58,380 nt of DNA from Bradyrhizobium centrolobii (GCF_001641635.1 NZ_LUUB01000013.1:1-58380); one strand, 5' to 3'; shown: positions 34,946 to 44,559, counted from the stretch's first letter. Numbers and translations: made by a program. The notes: a model not told the origin generated them from the sequence alone.

Positions 34946-35919
34946 AGCGATCTCCCCTCTGCGCGCACGATGCGGACCTTCTGCTGGCCTTCGCCGCCGA
35001 GCCGCAGTTCTGCGGCCGCAAACAGCCGATCCACGATGAGGAGATTGCCGTAAGCGCGGTAGTTGACGATCTCGGTCTTGCCGTCCGCTCCGATGACAAA
35101 GAGCGGCGGCATCTCGCCCTGGGTGATACCGGCTGAGAACTCGATGTAGACCTTGCGCCCATCGTCATAGGCGCCTAACGGACGCCAGGGCGGGCTGTCT
35201 CCTTCGATTGTATAGCGATAGCGCCGCTCGGTAAGATCCGGAATGTAGGGCCTCAGGGCCGCTGTCTTGCCAGGCGTGGAGCGAGGTTTCGGATAGAACC
35301 AGGCAACCGAAGGCATGTAGGGTTTTTCCCGAGAGCGGAGCTCAATCAGGTAGGTACGGCGGTCGGTATTGACGACGAGATTGGTCTGGAGCGAGGGGCG
35401 CGTTGGCTTGACCATGATGTGCACGCGGCGCGTATCCGCCTCGCCACTTTCGGTATCGCCCACGACCCAGCGCACCGTATCGCCTGCGGCAACCGGCCCC
35501 GAACCGATCAGCTGCTCACCGGGCTCGAGCGCAATATCGGTAATCTGTCCTGGTGAGGCGTAGATCTGGTAAAGCGCGCCCGGACTATAAGGAAACACCT
35601 GCACCGCGTTGAAATATCCGCCCTTGCGAGGCTCAACGCGCGCAGCCTCATTGGCATTCTCGATCCGCTCGATCGGTTCCTTGGCTTCACCCGCCTTGCC
35701 GCCGCGCGCCGGCGTCCAGGCGGGCGGGACGTGAAGCGGCCTCACGCGTTCATCGGCCAAGGTCGGCAAGTCGGGCGCGGGCGGGATCTCGCCATCATAG
35801 CTGATCTGCGGCGGCTTGAATGTGGTGCAGCCGCCAAGCGAAATCGCGCCAATCAGGAGTGCGGCCACGGCGCCCCGTCGGAACCTCTGGAGGTTCGGCA
35901 CAAGAACTGGAGACGTCAC
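34942..35919 (-). CDS. trbG: Conjugal transfer protein TrbG (VirB9-like)
   Basis: A 325-aa periplasmic/outer-membrane component of the mating-pair core complex. A lipoprotein-like start is present: hydrophobic AALLIGAISLGGCTTFKPP, with Cys after LGG, suggesting lipid attachment. The mature part has FPYSPGALYQIYASPGQITD and IALEPGEQLIGSGPVAAGDT, then VRWVVGD, and a C-terminal domain with NYRAYGNLLIVDRLFAAAEL. It forms the outer pore with the VirB7-like partner and TrbI. The gene overlaps trbI by four nt, and its start abuts trbF. Confidence 0.95.
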   Translation of the reverse strand: MTSPVLVPNLQRFRRGAVAALLIGAISLGGCTTFKPPQISYDGEIPPAPDLPTLADERVRPLHVPPAWTPARGGKAGEAKEPIERIENANEAARVEPRKGGYFNAVQVFPYSPGALYQIYASPGQITDIALEPGEQLIGSGPVAAGDTVRWVVGDTESGEADTRRVHIMVKPTRPSLQTNLVVNTDRRTYLIELRSREKPYMPSVAWFYPKPRSTPGKTAALRPYIPDLTERRYRYTIEGDSPPWRPLGAYDDGRKVYIEFSAGITQGEMPPLFVIGADGKTEIVNYRAYGNLLIVDRLFAAAELRLGGEGQQKVRIVRAEGRSL

Positions 35920-36599
35920 TATCCGAACTCCTTCGACCAGTTGATGGCGTTGACGTAAATGCCGAGCGGATTTTTGCGAAGACGGTCAATATCCCGGGGC
36001 GGCTCAATGATAATGGCCAGGATCGCGCTCCAGCGCTCGGTCGCGGCAAGCTGGCCGTTGTCATAACGCCGCTCGGTCCAGGTGACGCGGAAGCTATCGG
36101 GCGAAGCCCGAATGACGCTCGAGATCTCCACCGCAACTTGCGTCTTCCCAAGCTTGGCGAAGGGATCATTGTTGCGGGCATAGTCGTTGAGCGCGGCAGC
36201 GCCCCGGTCCGTGGTAAAGTCATAGGCGCGCAGCCAGTCCTGGCGCAGCACGATGGCGTCGAGCGGAAGTCCGCGCACATGCTCGATGAAACGGGCAAGA
36301 TGAAAGGCGATTTGCGGATCGCTCGGTCGATGGGAGCCATTTGCCGGGGCAACGGTTCGCGCTTCGCCCAGCCGATCAACTTCCACGACCCACGGCGTCA
36401 CCGTTCCCTGTGCCGCCTGCCAGACGAGGGCGCTCGCAAATCCGGCCGACAAAAACAGGCAAGCAAAGGCCATCAGACGCCAGTTCTTGGCCTGCACGCG
36501 CGCCGAGCCAATACGATCGTCCCAGACCTGGGCTGCCTTCTGATAGGGCGTGACCGGCTCGGGCGTGCGGCCATAGTGAACGGCCGATCGTTTGAACAT
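35919..36599 (-). CDS. trbF: Conjugal transfer protein TrbF (VirB8-like)
   Basis: A 226-aa bitopic inner-membrane protein. A cytoplasmic N-terminus (TPYQKAAQVWDDRIGSARVQ) precedes one membrane helix at about 43-63 (WRLMAFACLFLSAGFASALV) and a periplasmic NTF2-like domain (PWVVEVDRLGEARTVAPANG, VTWTERRYDNGQLAATERWS). VirB8-type proteins nucleate assembly of the secretion channel. Its stop overlaps the trbG start. A 126-nt gap separates it from trbL upstream, the only sizeable gap in the operon. Confidence 0.95.
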   Translation of the reverse strand: MFKRSAVHYGRTPEPVTPYQKAAQVWDDRIGSARVQAKNWRLMAFACLFLSAGFASALVWQAAQGTVTPWVVEVDRLGEARTVAPANGSHRPSDPQIAFHLARFIEHVRGLPLDAIVLRQDWLRAYDFTTDRGAAALNDYARNNDPFAKLGKTQVAVEISSVIRASPDSFRVTWTERRYDNGQLAATERWSAILAIIIEPPRDIDRLRKNPLGIYVNAINWSKEFG

Positions 36600-36725
36600 G
36601 AAAGTGATCTCCTCAAATTGAAACTGGCAGATTGAGTGCCGCTCGTGTTGAGTGCCGCTCTTGTTGGCGCCGCATCTGTTAGTGCCGTTCTTGGCCGGAA
36701 AGGACGGGACGCATCTTCAGCGCCA

Positions 36726-37970
36726 TCATTGGTCTTTCTCTTTGAGATCGACCGATGCGCCGCCGCCCGCGTGATCGCCGGCGCGAAGGGCATTTGTGGC
36801 GGCTGTTGCGCCCTGCTGGATTGTTTGCGCGCGCTTGGCACGGCGTGCCCAGCTAGGTGCACCATCAGCGCCAGATGCTGACGCACTTCCGTGGGTGACA
36901 TCGGACGCCGCGCTGCCGCCTCCGCCAAGCCGCGCCGCGATCGCGCGCAAGGGACTTGTCGCAGCTGAGGCTCCCGCCTCGGCCACACCGGACAGGCCGC
37001 CGGCCCGGAACGCACTGGATGTTCCGCTCGCGATTGCTGTCGCACCCCTTGCCGCAGCGCCGATTGCGCCACCCGAAATTGCTGCTCCACCTGCAGCGAG
37101 ACCGGCTCCGGCGGCAACAAGTCCTCCGGCAGCGAGACCCGTGCCCACGGCGGCGCCGGCGCCGAGCTGCGGTCCGCCCGAGACGATGCCGTTGGCAATC
37201 CCTGGTCCGAAGATGCCGAGGCCCAGGAGGGACAAGGCAGCCAAAACCAGCGCCATCGCGTTCTCCACAGTCGGCTGATTGCCTCCAAAGCCGGCTGTGA
37301 ACTGCCCAAACAGGGTCGATCCAATGCCGACGATGACCGCAAGCACCAGGACCTTGACGCCGGAGGAGATAACATTGCCAAGCACCCGCTCGGCGGCAAA
37401 CGCGGTCTTACCGAACAGCCCAAATGGGATCAGCACAAAGCCGGCGAGCGTCGTCAGCTTGAACTCGATGAGGCTGACGAAGAGCTGGATGGCCAAGATG
37501 AAGAAGGCGAGCAGCACCACGATCCAGGCGAACAAGAGGACCGTGATCTGAACGAAATTCTCGAAGAAGCTGACATAGCCCATCAGCCCCGAAATCGAGT
37601 CGAGTATAGGCCGTCCGGCGTCAAGACCGACCTGGGCGATTTTTCCCGGCCTGAAGAAGTCCGCCGGCGAAAGGCCGCTGCCGGAGGCTTTCAGCCCAAG
37701 GCCGGCGAAACTCTCGAACACGATCCGGGCAAGGCCATTCCAATTGCCGATCAGATAGGCGAAGACGCCGACAAACAGCGTCTTCCGGACTAGCCGGTTG
37801 ATGATGTCCTCATCAGCACCCCAGGACCAGAACAGGCCGGCCAGCGTGAGGTCGATCGCGGCAAGGGTGGTTGCGAGATATCCGACCTCGCCGCCAACAA
37901 GCCCGAACCCGGAATCGATGTAGCGGGTGAATGTTTCGAGGAATTGGTCAATGATGCCAGTACCGCCCAT
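36726..37970 (-). CDS. trbL: Conjugal transfer protein TrbL (VirB6-like)
   Basis: A 414-aa polytopic inner-membrane channel protein. Five or six hydrophobic segments lie in residues 30-240 (for example LLFAWIVVLLAFFILAIQLF). The TrbL hallmark GLGLKASGSGLSPADFF precedes a Gly/Ala-rich second half (about 245-400), low in complexity and typical of the family. It sits four nt after the trbK stop. The C-terminus GGGASVDLKEKDQ is short and charged. It probably forms part of the inner-membrane translocation pore. Confidence 0.95.
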   Translation of the reverse strand: MGGTGIIDQFLETFTRYIDSGFGLVGGEVGYLATTLAAIDLTLAGLFWSWGADEDIINRLVRKTLFVGVFAYLIGNWNGLARIVFESFAGLGLKASGSGLSPADFFRPGKIAQVGLDAGRPILDSISGLMGYVSFFENFVQITVLLFAWIVVLLAFFILAIQLFVSLIEFKLTTLAGFVLIPFGLFGKTAFAAERVLGNVISSGVKVLVLAVIVGIGSTLFGQFTAGFGGNQPTVENAMALVLAALSLLGLGIFGPGIANGIVSGGPQLGAGAAVGTGLAAGGLVAAGAGLAAGGAAISGGAIGAAARGATAIASGTSSAFRAGGLSGVAEAGASAATSPLRAIAARLGGGGSAASDVTHGSASASGADGAPSWARRAKRAQTIQQGATAATNALRAGDHAGGGASVDLKEKDQ

Positions 37971-37973
37971 CGC

Positions 37974-38378
37974 TCACTCGCTCCTATCGGAAATCGGGGG
38001 AAAGCCGGACGGCAACCGGCTCTCATCCTTTCCGGGTGATGGCAGGCGGCTCTCATCCTTCCCGGGCGGAGTCGATGGCGACCGTAGTTCTGGTGCGTTG
38101 TTGCGAGAGGCGGAAGATCCGCTGCCCATGCTGAAGAATTCACGGCGCTTCTCCGCCCAGAGCTTTTGGCATTCGAGCAGAACATCTTTCTGCTCGTATC
38201 GGACCGTCCGACATTGCGCGAGCTTTGCATCCGACGGGTCAGATCCTTGCGCAATCGCCGCTGGGCCTTGGTCCTGATCTTGGTCGCCGCGCAGCCGAAT
38301 CGCGCAAGCAGCAACAACCAGGACGGCAAGGGTCACCGCGACGGCCATTGGGATCCGTTCGAACCATTTCATCGACAT
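37974..38378 (-). CDS. trbK: Putative entry-exclusion protein, TrbK-alt type
   Basis: A 134-aa small envelope protein. It starts with a signal or anchor, MAVAVTLAVLVVAACAIRLR, which could be a lipoprotein signal with Cys after VAA. Next comes the family region DPSDAKLAQCRTVRYEQKDV and LECQKLWAEKRREFF. The C-terminus is Ser/Pro-rich and has two near-identical copies of PGKDESRLPS. Proteins at this place between trbJ and trbL are annotated as TrbK, which in IncP plasmids blocks entry of a second copy; function here is by position. The ATG overlaps the trbJ stop (TGATG). Confidence 0.85.
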   Translation of the reverse strand: MSMKWFERIPMAVAVTLAVLVVAACAIRLRGDQDQDQGPAAIAQGSDPSDAKLAQCRTVRYEQKDVLLECQKLWAEKRREFFSMGSGSSASRNNAPELRSPSTPPGKDESRLPSPGKDESRLPSGFPPISDRSE

Positions 38379-39112
38379 CAGTGAAACATCCGCACGGTTC
38401 TCGGCTGATAGCCCTGCCCTTGGATAAGAAAACGCCGGAGCTGCTCCTTAGCCTGATCCTGCGCGGCCACGCGCTGAGCCTGCTCCAAGGTTTGAGCACG
38501 CCCCTGCGCGGCAATTGCTGCAGTGAGATCCGCAAGCTGTTGGTTTTGAAGTGCGAGCAGCTGATTGCCGGCTTGAGCTGCCTGCAGCGCACCGGTCGCG
38601 CCCTGGCTCGCGGTCACCAGCGCCGACATCTGGCTACGGTTCGTATCGAGATTGCCGACGACCGTCGCCTGCACGCGCATGGCGTCCTGCAAACCGGCCA
38701 CAGCGTTCTGCCAGCGGGTTTGCGCGTTGGCGATCAGCGCCTGGTCTGGCTGGCTCGTGGACGCTGGTGCGTAAGTGGACGAGAACGCGCGATCGATCTC
38801 TTGGACATCGAAGGCTATGCCTTGCACCTGGCTGAGCAAGCTTTGAGTCCGCGCGATCGACTGCTCAAGCTGTTGCAATGAGGAGTATGGTAGGTTCGCC
38901 AGGTTTCTGGCCTGGTTGACCAGCATCAAGGCCTGGTTTTGCAGCGAGGTGATCTGGTTGTTGATCTGCTGCAATTCGCGCGCGGCGGTCAAAACGTTCT
39001 GCGCGTAGTTGTTGGGATCGAACATGATCCACTGTGCGCTGGCTTCTCGCGGCACCTGGATCAAGCCAGCCGCAATCAAGCTCGCTGCCACGAGCTGAGT
39101 TAAGCGTCTCAT
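38378..39112 (-). CDS. trbJ: Conjugal transfer protein TrbJ (VirB5-like)
   Basis: A 244-aa secreted protein with a cleavable signal peptide (LVAASLIAAGLIQVPREASA). The mature chain is almost all helix and rich in Gln, Ala and Leu, with FDPNNYAQNVLTAARELQQI, NNQITSLQNQALMLVNQARN and a C-terminal Gln-rich helix. This is the TrbJ pattern; the VirB5 group forms the tip of the mating pilus. It lies 11 nt after trbE and overlaps trbK. Confidence 0.95.
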   Translation of the reverse strand: MRRLTQLVAASLIAAGLIQVPREASAQWIMFDPNNYAQNVLTAARELQQINNQITSLQNQALMLVNQARNLANLPYSSLQQLEQSIARTQSLLSQVQGIAFDVQEIDRAFSSTYAPASTSQPDQALIANAQTRWQNAVAGLQDAMRVQATVVGNLDTNRSQMSALVTASQGATGALQAAQAGNQLLALQNQQLADLTAAIAAQGRAQTLEQAQRVAAQDQAKEQLRRFLIQGQGYQPRTVRMFH

Positions 39113-39123
39113 TGGAAGTTCCC

Positions 39124-41550
39124 TTATTTTGCAAGTTGTGGAATGAGCTCACAGGCCCAAGACAGATCACGGGCTTTGAGCCAGGCCGTCACGAAGTTCT
39201 CCCGGCCATGCTCGGCCAGGACCTGGTCAATCAGAGCCTGGTCAGGCTTGGAGGAGCTGGCAGCGAACGCGAGCGCGATCTCCCCTAGACCAAGCTCGAA
39301 TAGGCGGTTGCCGCGGCGGGACTGGCAGTAGTAGTCGCGCTTGGGTATTGCGCGGGCCAGGATCTCGATCTGCCGGTCATTGAGCCCAAAGCGACGATAG
39401 ATGGCCGCAATCTGCGGCTCGATCGCGCGGTCGTTGGGGAGCAGAATCCGGGTCGGACAGCTTTCGATGATCGCCGGCGCAATGGCTGAACCGTCAATGT
39501 CGGCAAGCGACTGGGTCGCAAACACGACAGAGGCATTTTTCTTGCGAAGGGTCTTGAGCCATTCGCGCAGTTGGCCGGCAAAGTGGGCATCATCCAGCGC
39601 GAGCCAGCCCTCATCGATAACGAGGAGGGTCGGCCGGCCGTCAAGGCGATCCTCAATCCGGTGGAACAGATAGGAAAGGACGGCAGGGGCAACCGCAGTC
39701 CCGATCAGCCCGTCGGTCTCGAACACCTGGACGGAGGCGCTGCCGAGGCGCTCGCTTTCCGCATCGAGCAAGCGCCCATATGTTCCGCCGATACAATAGG
39801 GCTGCAGCGCTCGCTTGATGTTGTTGGACTGAAGAAGGACCGACAGGCCCGTGAGAGTGCGCTCGGCGCTCGGCGCCGAGGCCAGCGACATCAGCGCAGA
39901 CCAAATGTGCTCTCTGACCTCAGGCGTGATCTCGACCCGCTCGCGGGACAGGATTGTGGTCATCCATTCCGCCGCCCAGCCGCGCTCAGCAACTTCGTCG
40001 ATTCTGGCGAGCGGCTGCAGCGCAACGAGGTCGGATGCCTCTCCGCCCGGAGCCCCACCAAGATCATGCCAGTCCCCGCCCATTGCGATCGTGGCCGCCC
40101 GGATCGAGGCACCAAAATCGAAGGCAAAGATCTGTGCCCCGGGATACCGGCGGAACTGCAGGGCCATCAGCGCCAGGAGAACGGACTTACCGGCACCGGT
40201 CGGCCCTATGAGAAGAGTGTGCCCGACATCGCCGACATGCAGGGAAAATCGAAACGGGGTCGCTCCTTCCGTCTTGCCAAAAAAGAGCGGCGGGCCCGCG
40301 AAATGATGGTCCCTTGGCTCCCCCGCCCACACGGCCGATAGCGGGATCATGTGGGCAAGGTTAAGGGTCGAGACCGGCGGCTGGCGGACATTGGCATAGA
40401 CGTGTCCAGGGAGGCTGCCGAGCCAGGCCTCCACCGCATTGACGGTTTCGCTCATGCAGGTGAAGTCGCGGCCCTGGATGACTTTTTCGGCGAGCCGTAG
40501 CTTTTCGTCGGCAAGTCGCGGATTGGTATCCCAGACGATTACGGTCGCCGTGACAAAGGCCTCTCCGACCTGATCCGAGCCCAACTCCTGGAGAGCTGCG
40601 TCGGCGTCCATCGCCTTGTTGTGCGCGTCCGTATCAAGCAGAGCCGAGGCTTCGTTGGTCATCACCTCCTTCAGGATCGCCGCGATCGATTTGCGCTTGG
40701 CGAACCACTGGCGCCGGATCTTTGTGAGGAGCTTTATCGCATCGGCCTTGTCGAGCATGATCGCCCGGGTCGACCAACGATAGGGGAATGCCAGACGGTT
40801 CAGATCATCGAGGATCCCGGGCGTCGTGGCACTTGGAAATCCCACCACGGTCAGGACCCGGATGTGAGCATGGCCCAGCACCGGTTCGAGACCGCCGATT
40901 AGCAGTTGGTCGGCGAGCAAGGCATCCAGATACATAGGGATCTCGGGGACGCGGACCCGATGCCGCTTGGTCGAGATGGTGGAATGAAGGTACGTGAGCG
41001 TCGCCTCGTCATCGAGCCAGCCGCATTCCGGCATGAACCCTTCGACGAGCTGGAGGACGCGGTTGGTGCGATCGACAAAGCCGCCCAAGGCTTCTTGCGA
41101 ACCCGCGCCGGTCGTCCGGTTGCCACCCTCGTAAATGAGCCGCTCCGCCATCGCGGCGCTTTCGGCCGGCGGTAGATAGAAAAAGGTCAGGTAGTAGCTC
41201 GATTCATAGTGAGCGCCCTCCTCTTCGAACTGAGCCTTGCGCTCGGCGTCGACCAGCGCAGACGCCACATCGGGAAAGGTGCTCGGAGGATACGCCCCGG
41301 CAGAATGGCGCTGGGCCTCGACGAATACCGCCCAGCCGGACCCGAGTCGGCGCAGCGCATTGTTCAAGCGGCCGGCCACGGCGACAAGTTCGGCCGGCAC
41401 CGCGCTATCGAGATCGGGTCCGCGAAATCTCGCCGTACGCTGAAACGAGCCATCCTTGTTGAGGACGATCCCCTCGTCGACCAGCGCGGCCCAGGGCAGA
41501 AAATCGGCAAGACGTGTGTTGGAGCGTCGGTATTCGCCAAGATTCATCAT
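39124..41550 (-). CDS. trbE: Conjugal transfer ATPase TrbE (VirB4-like)
   Basis: An 808-aa ATPase that powers assembly of and export through the channel. The N-terminal CagE/TrbE/VirB4 domain (about 1-400) begins MMNLGEYRRSNTRLADFLPW. Walker A is LLIGPTGAGKSVLLALMAL (about 455-473), and Walker B is PTLLVIDEGWLALDD, with the Gln motif in VVFATQSLADID. It is full length. An in-frame GTG four codons upstream, overlapping the trbD stop, is an alternative start; I chose the ATG because family members begin MMNL. Confidence 0.96.
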   Translation of the reverse strand: MMNLGEYRRSNTRLADFLPWAALVDEGIVLNKDGSFQRTARFRGPDLDSAVPAELVAVAGRLNNALRRLGSGWAVFVEAQRHSAGAYPPSTFPDVASALVDAERKAQFEEEGAHYESSYYLTFFYLPPAESAAMAERLIYEGGNRTTGAGSQEALGGFVDRTNRVLQLVEGFMPECGWLDDEATLTYLHSTISTKRHRVRVPEIPMYLDALLADQLLIGGLEPVLGHAHIRVLTVVGFPSATTPGILDDLNRLAFPYRWSTRAIMLDKADAIKLLTKIRRQWFAKRKSIAAILKEVMTNEASALLDTDAHNKAMDADAALQELGSDQVGEAFVTATVIVWDTNPRLADEKLRLAEKVIQGRDFTCMSETVNAVEAWLGSLPGHVYANVRQPPVSTLNLAHMIPLSAVWAGEPRDHHFAGPPLFFGKTEGATPFRFSLHVGDVGHTLLIGPTGAGKSVLLALMALQFRRYPGAQIFAFDFGASIRAATIAMGGDWHDLGGAPGGEASDLVALQPLARIDEVAERGWAAEWMTTILSRERVEITPEVREHIWSALMSLASAPSAERTLTGLSVLLQSNNIKRALQPYCIGGTYGRLLDAESERLGSASVQVFETDGLIGTAVAPAVLSYLFHRIEDRLDGRPTLLVIDEGWLALDDAHFAGQLREWLKTLRKKNASVVFATQSLADIDGSAIAPAIIESCPTRILLPNDRAIEPQIAAIYRRFGLNDRQIEILARAIPKRDYYCQSRRGNRLFELGLGEIALAFAASSSKPDQALIDQVLAEHGRENFVTAWLKARDLSWACELIPQLAK

Positions 41551-41558
41551 GGGACAAC

Positions 41559-41822
41559 TCACGTGTTCAGATGACCGGGAATGCGGACGTGCCGCCGCAC
41601 CACCTCGACGAAGTCGGGATCGCGCTTGGCCGCCCAGACGGCCGCCATATGGCCGATGAACCAGAGCAGAAGTCCCGCGATCCAGAGCCGTAAGCCCAGG
41701 CCGAGCGCGGCCGCCAAGGTCCCGTTGAGGATCGCGACGGACCGCGGCGCACCGCCCATCAGGATCGGCTCTGCTAGCGCTCGATGCACGGGCGCGGCAA
41801 AACCTGCGACAGGCTCGTCCAT
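41559..41822 (-). CDS. trbD: Conjugal transfer protein TrbD (VirB3-like)
   Basis: An 87-aa inner-membrane protein. The family opening HRALAEPILMGGAPRSVAIL is followed by two adjacent membrane segments (GTLAAALGLGLRLWIAGLLL and WFIGHMAAVWAA). VirB3-type proteins associate with the VirB4 ATPase encoded just downstream. Its ATG overlaps the trbC stop by one base, and its stop overlaps the alternative trbE start. Confidence 0.94.
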   Translation of the reverse strand: MDEPVAGFAAPVHRALAEPILMGGAPRSVAILNGTLAAALGLGLRLWIAGLLLWFIGHMAAVWAAKRDPDFVEVVRRHVRIPGHLNT

Positions 41823-42151
41823 CAGATCGTCACTCCACCGCCGAACGAGAAGAACGACAGAAAGAAGCTCGAGGCGGCAAACGCGATCGACAGCCCAAAG
41901 ACGATCTGAACCAGCCGGCGAAATCCCCCGGACGTATCGCCAAATGCCAAGGACAGCCCGGTCACGATGATGACGATGACCGCGAGAATCTTAGCCCCCG
42001 GGCCTTCGACCGATTGCAGGATCTGGTTGAGCGGCTGCTCCCAGGGCATGTTCGACCCGGCGGCCCACGCCGGGAGCGCAGTGGTGCAAACAAGGGCCGC
42101 CCCCGTGATCGCAGTGATGCCCATGCTGCGAGGCGAGCGAAAGCTGCTCAT
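41822..42151 (-). CDS. trbC: Conjugal transfer pilin TrbC (VirB2-like)
   Basis: A 109-aa prepilin. A signal peptide (ITGAALVCTTALPAWAAG) is cleaved, giving a mature pilin of about 75 residues with two membrane helices, KILAVIVIIVTGLSLAFGDT and IVFGLSIAFAASSFFLSFF, and a Gly-rich end. It would be the main subunit of the mating pilus. It begins inside the trbB stop (four-nt overlap). Confidence 0.95.
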   Translation of the reverse strand: MSSFRSPRSMGITAITGAALVCTTALPAWAAGSNMPWEQPLNQILQSVEGPGAKILAVIVIIVTGLSLAFGDTSGGFRRLVQIVFGLSIAFAASSFFLSFFSFGGGVTI

Positions 42152-43116
42152 GATTGATCTCCTATTGTTGAAAGGCTGTAGTCACCGGAGGGCGTAACGC
42201 CCGAAACGCGAGCAAGCTCGGCGAGGCGACGATCGCCGCCGCGGCCGACAAGAACTGCAACGACGTTGATCGTTTCGGCAATCAGCGCCCGGGGCACCGT
42301 GACCACGGCTTCCTGGATGAGCTGCTCGAGCCGGCGTAGCGCACCTAGCGCCGTGCCGGCATGGATGGTCCCGATCCCTCCGGGATGGCCTGTGCCCCAG
42401 GCCTTGAGAAGATCAAGTGCTTCGGCTCCCCGCACCTCGCCGATCGGAATACGATCGGGGCGTAGGCGAAGCGAAGAGCGTACGAGATCCGATAACGATA
42501 CCACGCCGTCCCGGGTCCGCAAGGCAACGAGATTTGGCGCCCTGCATTGAAGCTCTCTTGTATCCTCGATGAGAACGACGCGGTCTGCCGTCTTGGCGAC
42601 CTCGGCGAGAAGGGCATTCGTCAGGGTGGTTTTGCCCGTCGAGGTGCCGCCTGCGACCAGGATGTTAGCGCGAGAGGCAACAGCAGCCCGGAGCGCGCCG
42701 GCCTGCTGAGTGGTCATGATACCGGAGGCGACATAGTCCTCGAGCGTGAACACAGCCACGGCCGGCTTGCGGATCGCGAATGCCGGAGCGGCAACGACCG
42801 GCGGCAGGAGACCTTCAAATCGTTCCCCGCTTTCCGGCAGTTCGGCCGAGACGCGGGGCGCACCCGCATGAACCTCCGCGCCGACGTGGTGAGCAACGAG
42901 CCGAATGATCCGTTCGCCGTCGGAGGCGGACAGGCTTTCGCCGGTATCAGTCAAGCCGACCGAGAGCCGATCGACCCATAGTCGACCATCTGGATTGAGC
43001 ATTACCTCTACGATTGACGGCTCTTCCAGAAAGCGTGCGATCGCGGGACCAAGCGCAGTACGCAGCATGCGCGCGCCGCGCGAGATCACCTCCGGTTGAT
43101 ACGACTTGATTGTCAT
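42148..43116 (-). CDS. trbB: Conjugal transfer ATPase TrbB (VirB11-like)
   Basis: A 322-aa hexameric traffic ATPase and the first gene of the operon as present here. Walker A is [20 protein letters not shown] (about 152-171), the Asp box is [16 protein letters not shown], Walker B lies in [20 protein letters not shown] and the His box in [19 protein letters not shown]. The N-terminal domain has [16 protein letters not shown]. The immediate upstream gene is not copG or traG as in many trb elements; a decayed monooxygenase and HU-like gene occur instead. The operon promoter should lie just upstream. Confidence 0.96.
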   Translation of the reverse strand: MTIKSYQPEVISRGARMLRTALGPAIARFLEEPSIVEVMLNPDGRLWVDRLSVGLTDTGESLSASDGERIIRLVAHHVGAEVHAGAPRVSAELPESGERFEGLLPPVVAAPAFAIRKPAVAVFTLEDYVASGIMTTQQAGALRAAVASRANILVAGGTSTGKTTLTNALLAEVAKTADRVVLIEDTRELQCRAPNLVALRTRDGVVSLSDLVRSSLRLRPDRIPIGEVRGAEALDLLKAWGTGHPGGIGTIHAGTALGALRRLEQLIQEAVVTVPRALIAETINVVAVLVGRGGDRRLAELARVSGVTPSGDYSLSTIGDQS

Positions 43117-43565
43117 CGATGCCCCAACAGCTGAGGCCCTCGAAGGCCTCGGATGGGGATGATCTAAAAAGCGGGACCTCGATCATGCAACGAGGCGTGG
43201 CCAACGATCGTAGACTGGCGTACGAAAAGAAAATCTGCAGCGATTGTTAGCCTATAGGCGTTCGGTACGGTTCATCTGCTCGAATCGCCATCATCCTGAC
43301 TTCTTCGTTTAGCTAGCGAGCTTTTCGATGATCCCACTGACGAGCTCCGCGAGTTCGATGGCTTCGGGATTTTGTCTCCAGACATCGCCTACCATGCTCC
43401 CCCCGATCGTCGTGATTTGCTCGACGTATCCTTTTCGCCCTTTGAAGCACAGATCCTGTCGCTCGAGCTGTTTGGTACCGACAATCGCTATGCCGAACTG
43501 ACCGGGGGCGAAGAGCCAAACGAACGCAATCGTTCACGAGTTCGCCGAGACGATGAACGCGCGCA
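43117..43565. other. Upstream region of the trb operon
   Basis: About 450 nt with no convincing gene. It should contain the trbB promoter. I looked for a dyad like the one before the acyl-HSL synthase gene and found none. Short frames on both strands resemble nothing known. Confidence 0.45.
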
Positions 43566-44047
43566 ATGGCAAGCCAGAGCATGAAAACGGCGAGGGAGTG
43601 GGGAAGACGCGCCAAAGGGATCGCTAGAAGAGGACGGTCGGGTTCTATCTCGATGCCCTTTTCGTGTTACCTGATCGACATAAATCGCGCACATGGCGTC
43701 GCCAGCCAATTCGGGCACATTGCCAACATCGTCGATCGCGAAAGGCCGACGATCTGTCTGCTCGTGCAGCGCCTCTCCGGCGTATGTGGTCACTGAGTGA
43801 TCGTCGACCGCTGGAGAAAATTGCCGATAGCATCCAGATCTGGTTCGAGACTGAGGCGACCAATGGTTTCGATGTCACGCCGGCATGGATACCCGGCCGT
43901 TGCGCTCTCTTTGCCGTGCAACTCGTTTCGAGCTTGCACAAAAGCGGCCTGTTCCGTCGTAACCAAGCCGACACGACACTGCCCGAGCAATACGAGCCGA
44001 GCCGCTCGGCGAGCATCTTCGCCAGCTCAAGGCAGGCGATCGCGTGA
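43566..44047 (+). pseudogene. C-terminal fragment of a luciferase-like monooxygenase
   Basis: Plus-strand frames read INRAHGVASQFGHIANIVDR, then ERPTICLLVQRLSGVCGH, a stop, and, after a shift, PLEKIADSIQIWFETEATNG, FDVTPAWIPG and SSLHKSGLFRRNQADTTLPE. These correspond in order to the last third of NtaA/SnaA-family monooxygenases (compare GAPEQIADSIEEWF and RRGLFRTEYRETTLRE in the intact gene at 27.9-29.2 kb). Stops and shifts make it a pseudogene. No N-terminal part lies next to it. Confidence 0.75.
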
Positions 44048-44256
44048 TCACCTGACTCGCTTGCATTGCCGGCGTCTCGCCGGACGTGATTGACCTTGGC
44101 GTTGCGACCGTCTTTCGATGGCGGCAGGTCGGACTTAGCTAGCCTTTTTGCCCGCAGCCCCTTTTGGCTCTCTTGAGAGTTGCCTTGGCTTCAGTGTGTC
44201 GACGACCCATGCCGTCTAGCTCAGTTGCAATTTATCCACGGTTAGCAGAGACCTCG

Positions 44257-44559
44257 TCATACTGCGACTGCGTCTTTAGCGACCTTGAGCGGTGACGCTT
44301 TAACCGATTTGCTGGCCGGCTTGGCCGCGAATTCCATCGGCTCCTTCGTGAAGGGATTAACTCCGCTGCGGGCTTCAGTCGCGGGTCTGTTCACGACCGA
44401 CATCTTGACGAAGCCGGGAATGACGAACTCACCGGACTGATTCAACTCCTTGTAACCAACAGTCGCAAGTTGCTCGATGACGGCCTTTACGCCAGATTTG
44501 GAAACCTCCGTTCCTTCAGCAATCGCGTCAATCAGCTGATTCTTGGTCATCTTGGCCAT
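44257..44559 (-). CDS. HU-like DNA-binding protein
   Basis: A 100-aa histone-like protein that bends DNA as a dimer. It begins MTKNQLIDAIAEGTEVSKSG with VKAVIEQLATVGYKELNQSG, the helical dimerisation part, and has the arm region VNRPATEARSGVNPFTKEPM, followed by KPASKSVKASPLKVAKDAV. The beta-arm is close to consensus, with the conserved Pro retained (GVNPFT for the usual GRNPAT). It stands alone, well separated from neighbours. HU-like genes on mobile elements may assist recombination or nucleoid adaptation, which is inference. Confidence 0.9.
   Translation of the reverse strand: MAKMTKNQLIDAIAEGTEVSKSGVKAVIEQLATVGYKELNQSGEFVIPGFVKMSVVNRPATEARSGVNPFTKEPMEFAAKPASKSVKASPLKVAKDAVAV

Noticed and set aside
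33806..35053. 415-codon plus-strand open frame
   Set aside because: Antisense shadow of trbI and trbG, which are clear by motif, overlap and order.
36600..36700. Short stuttering sequence (GAGTGCCGCTC and similar) between trbL and trbF
   Set aside because: Three or four imperfect copies only; may be replication slippage and no function could be argued.
39571..40341. 256-codon plus-strand open frame
   Set aside because: Antisense shadow of trbE.
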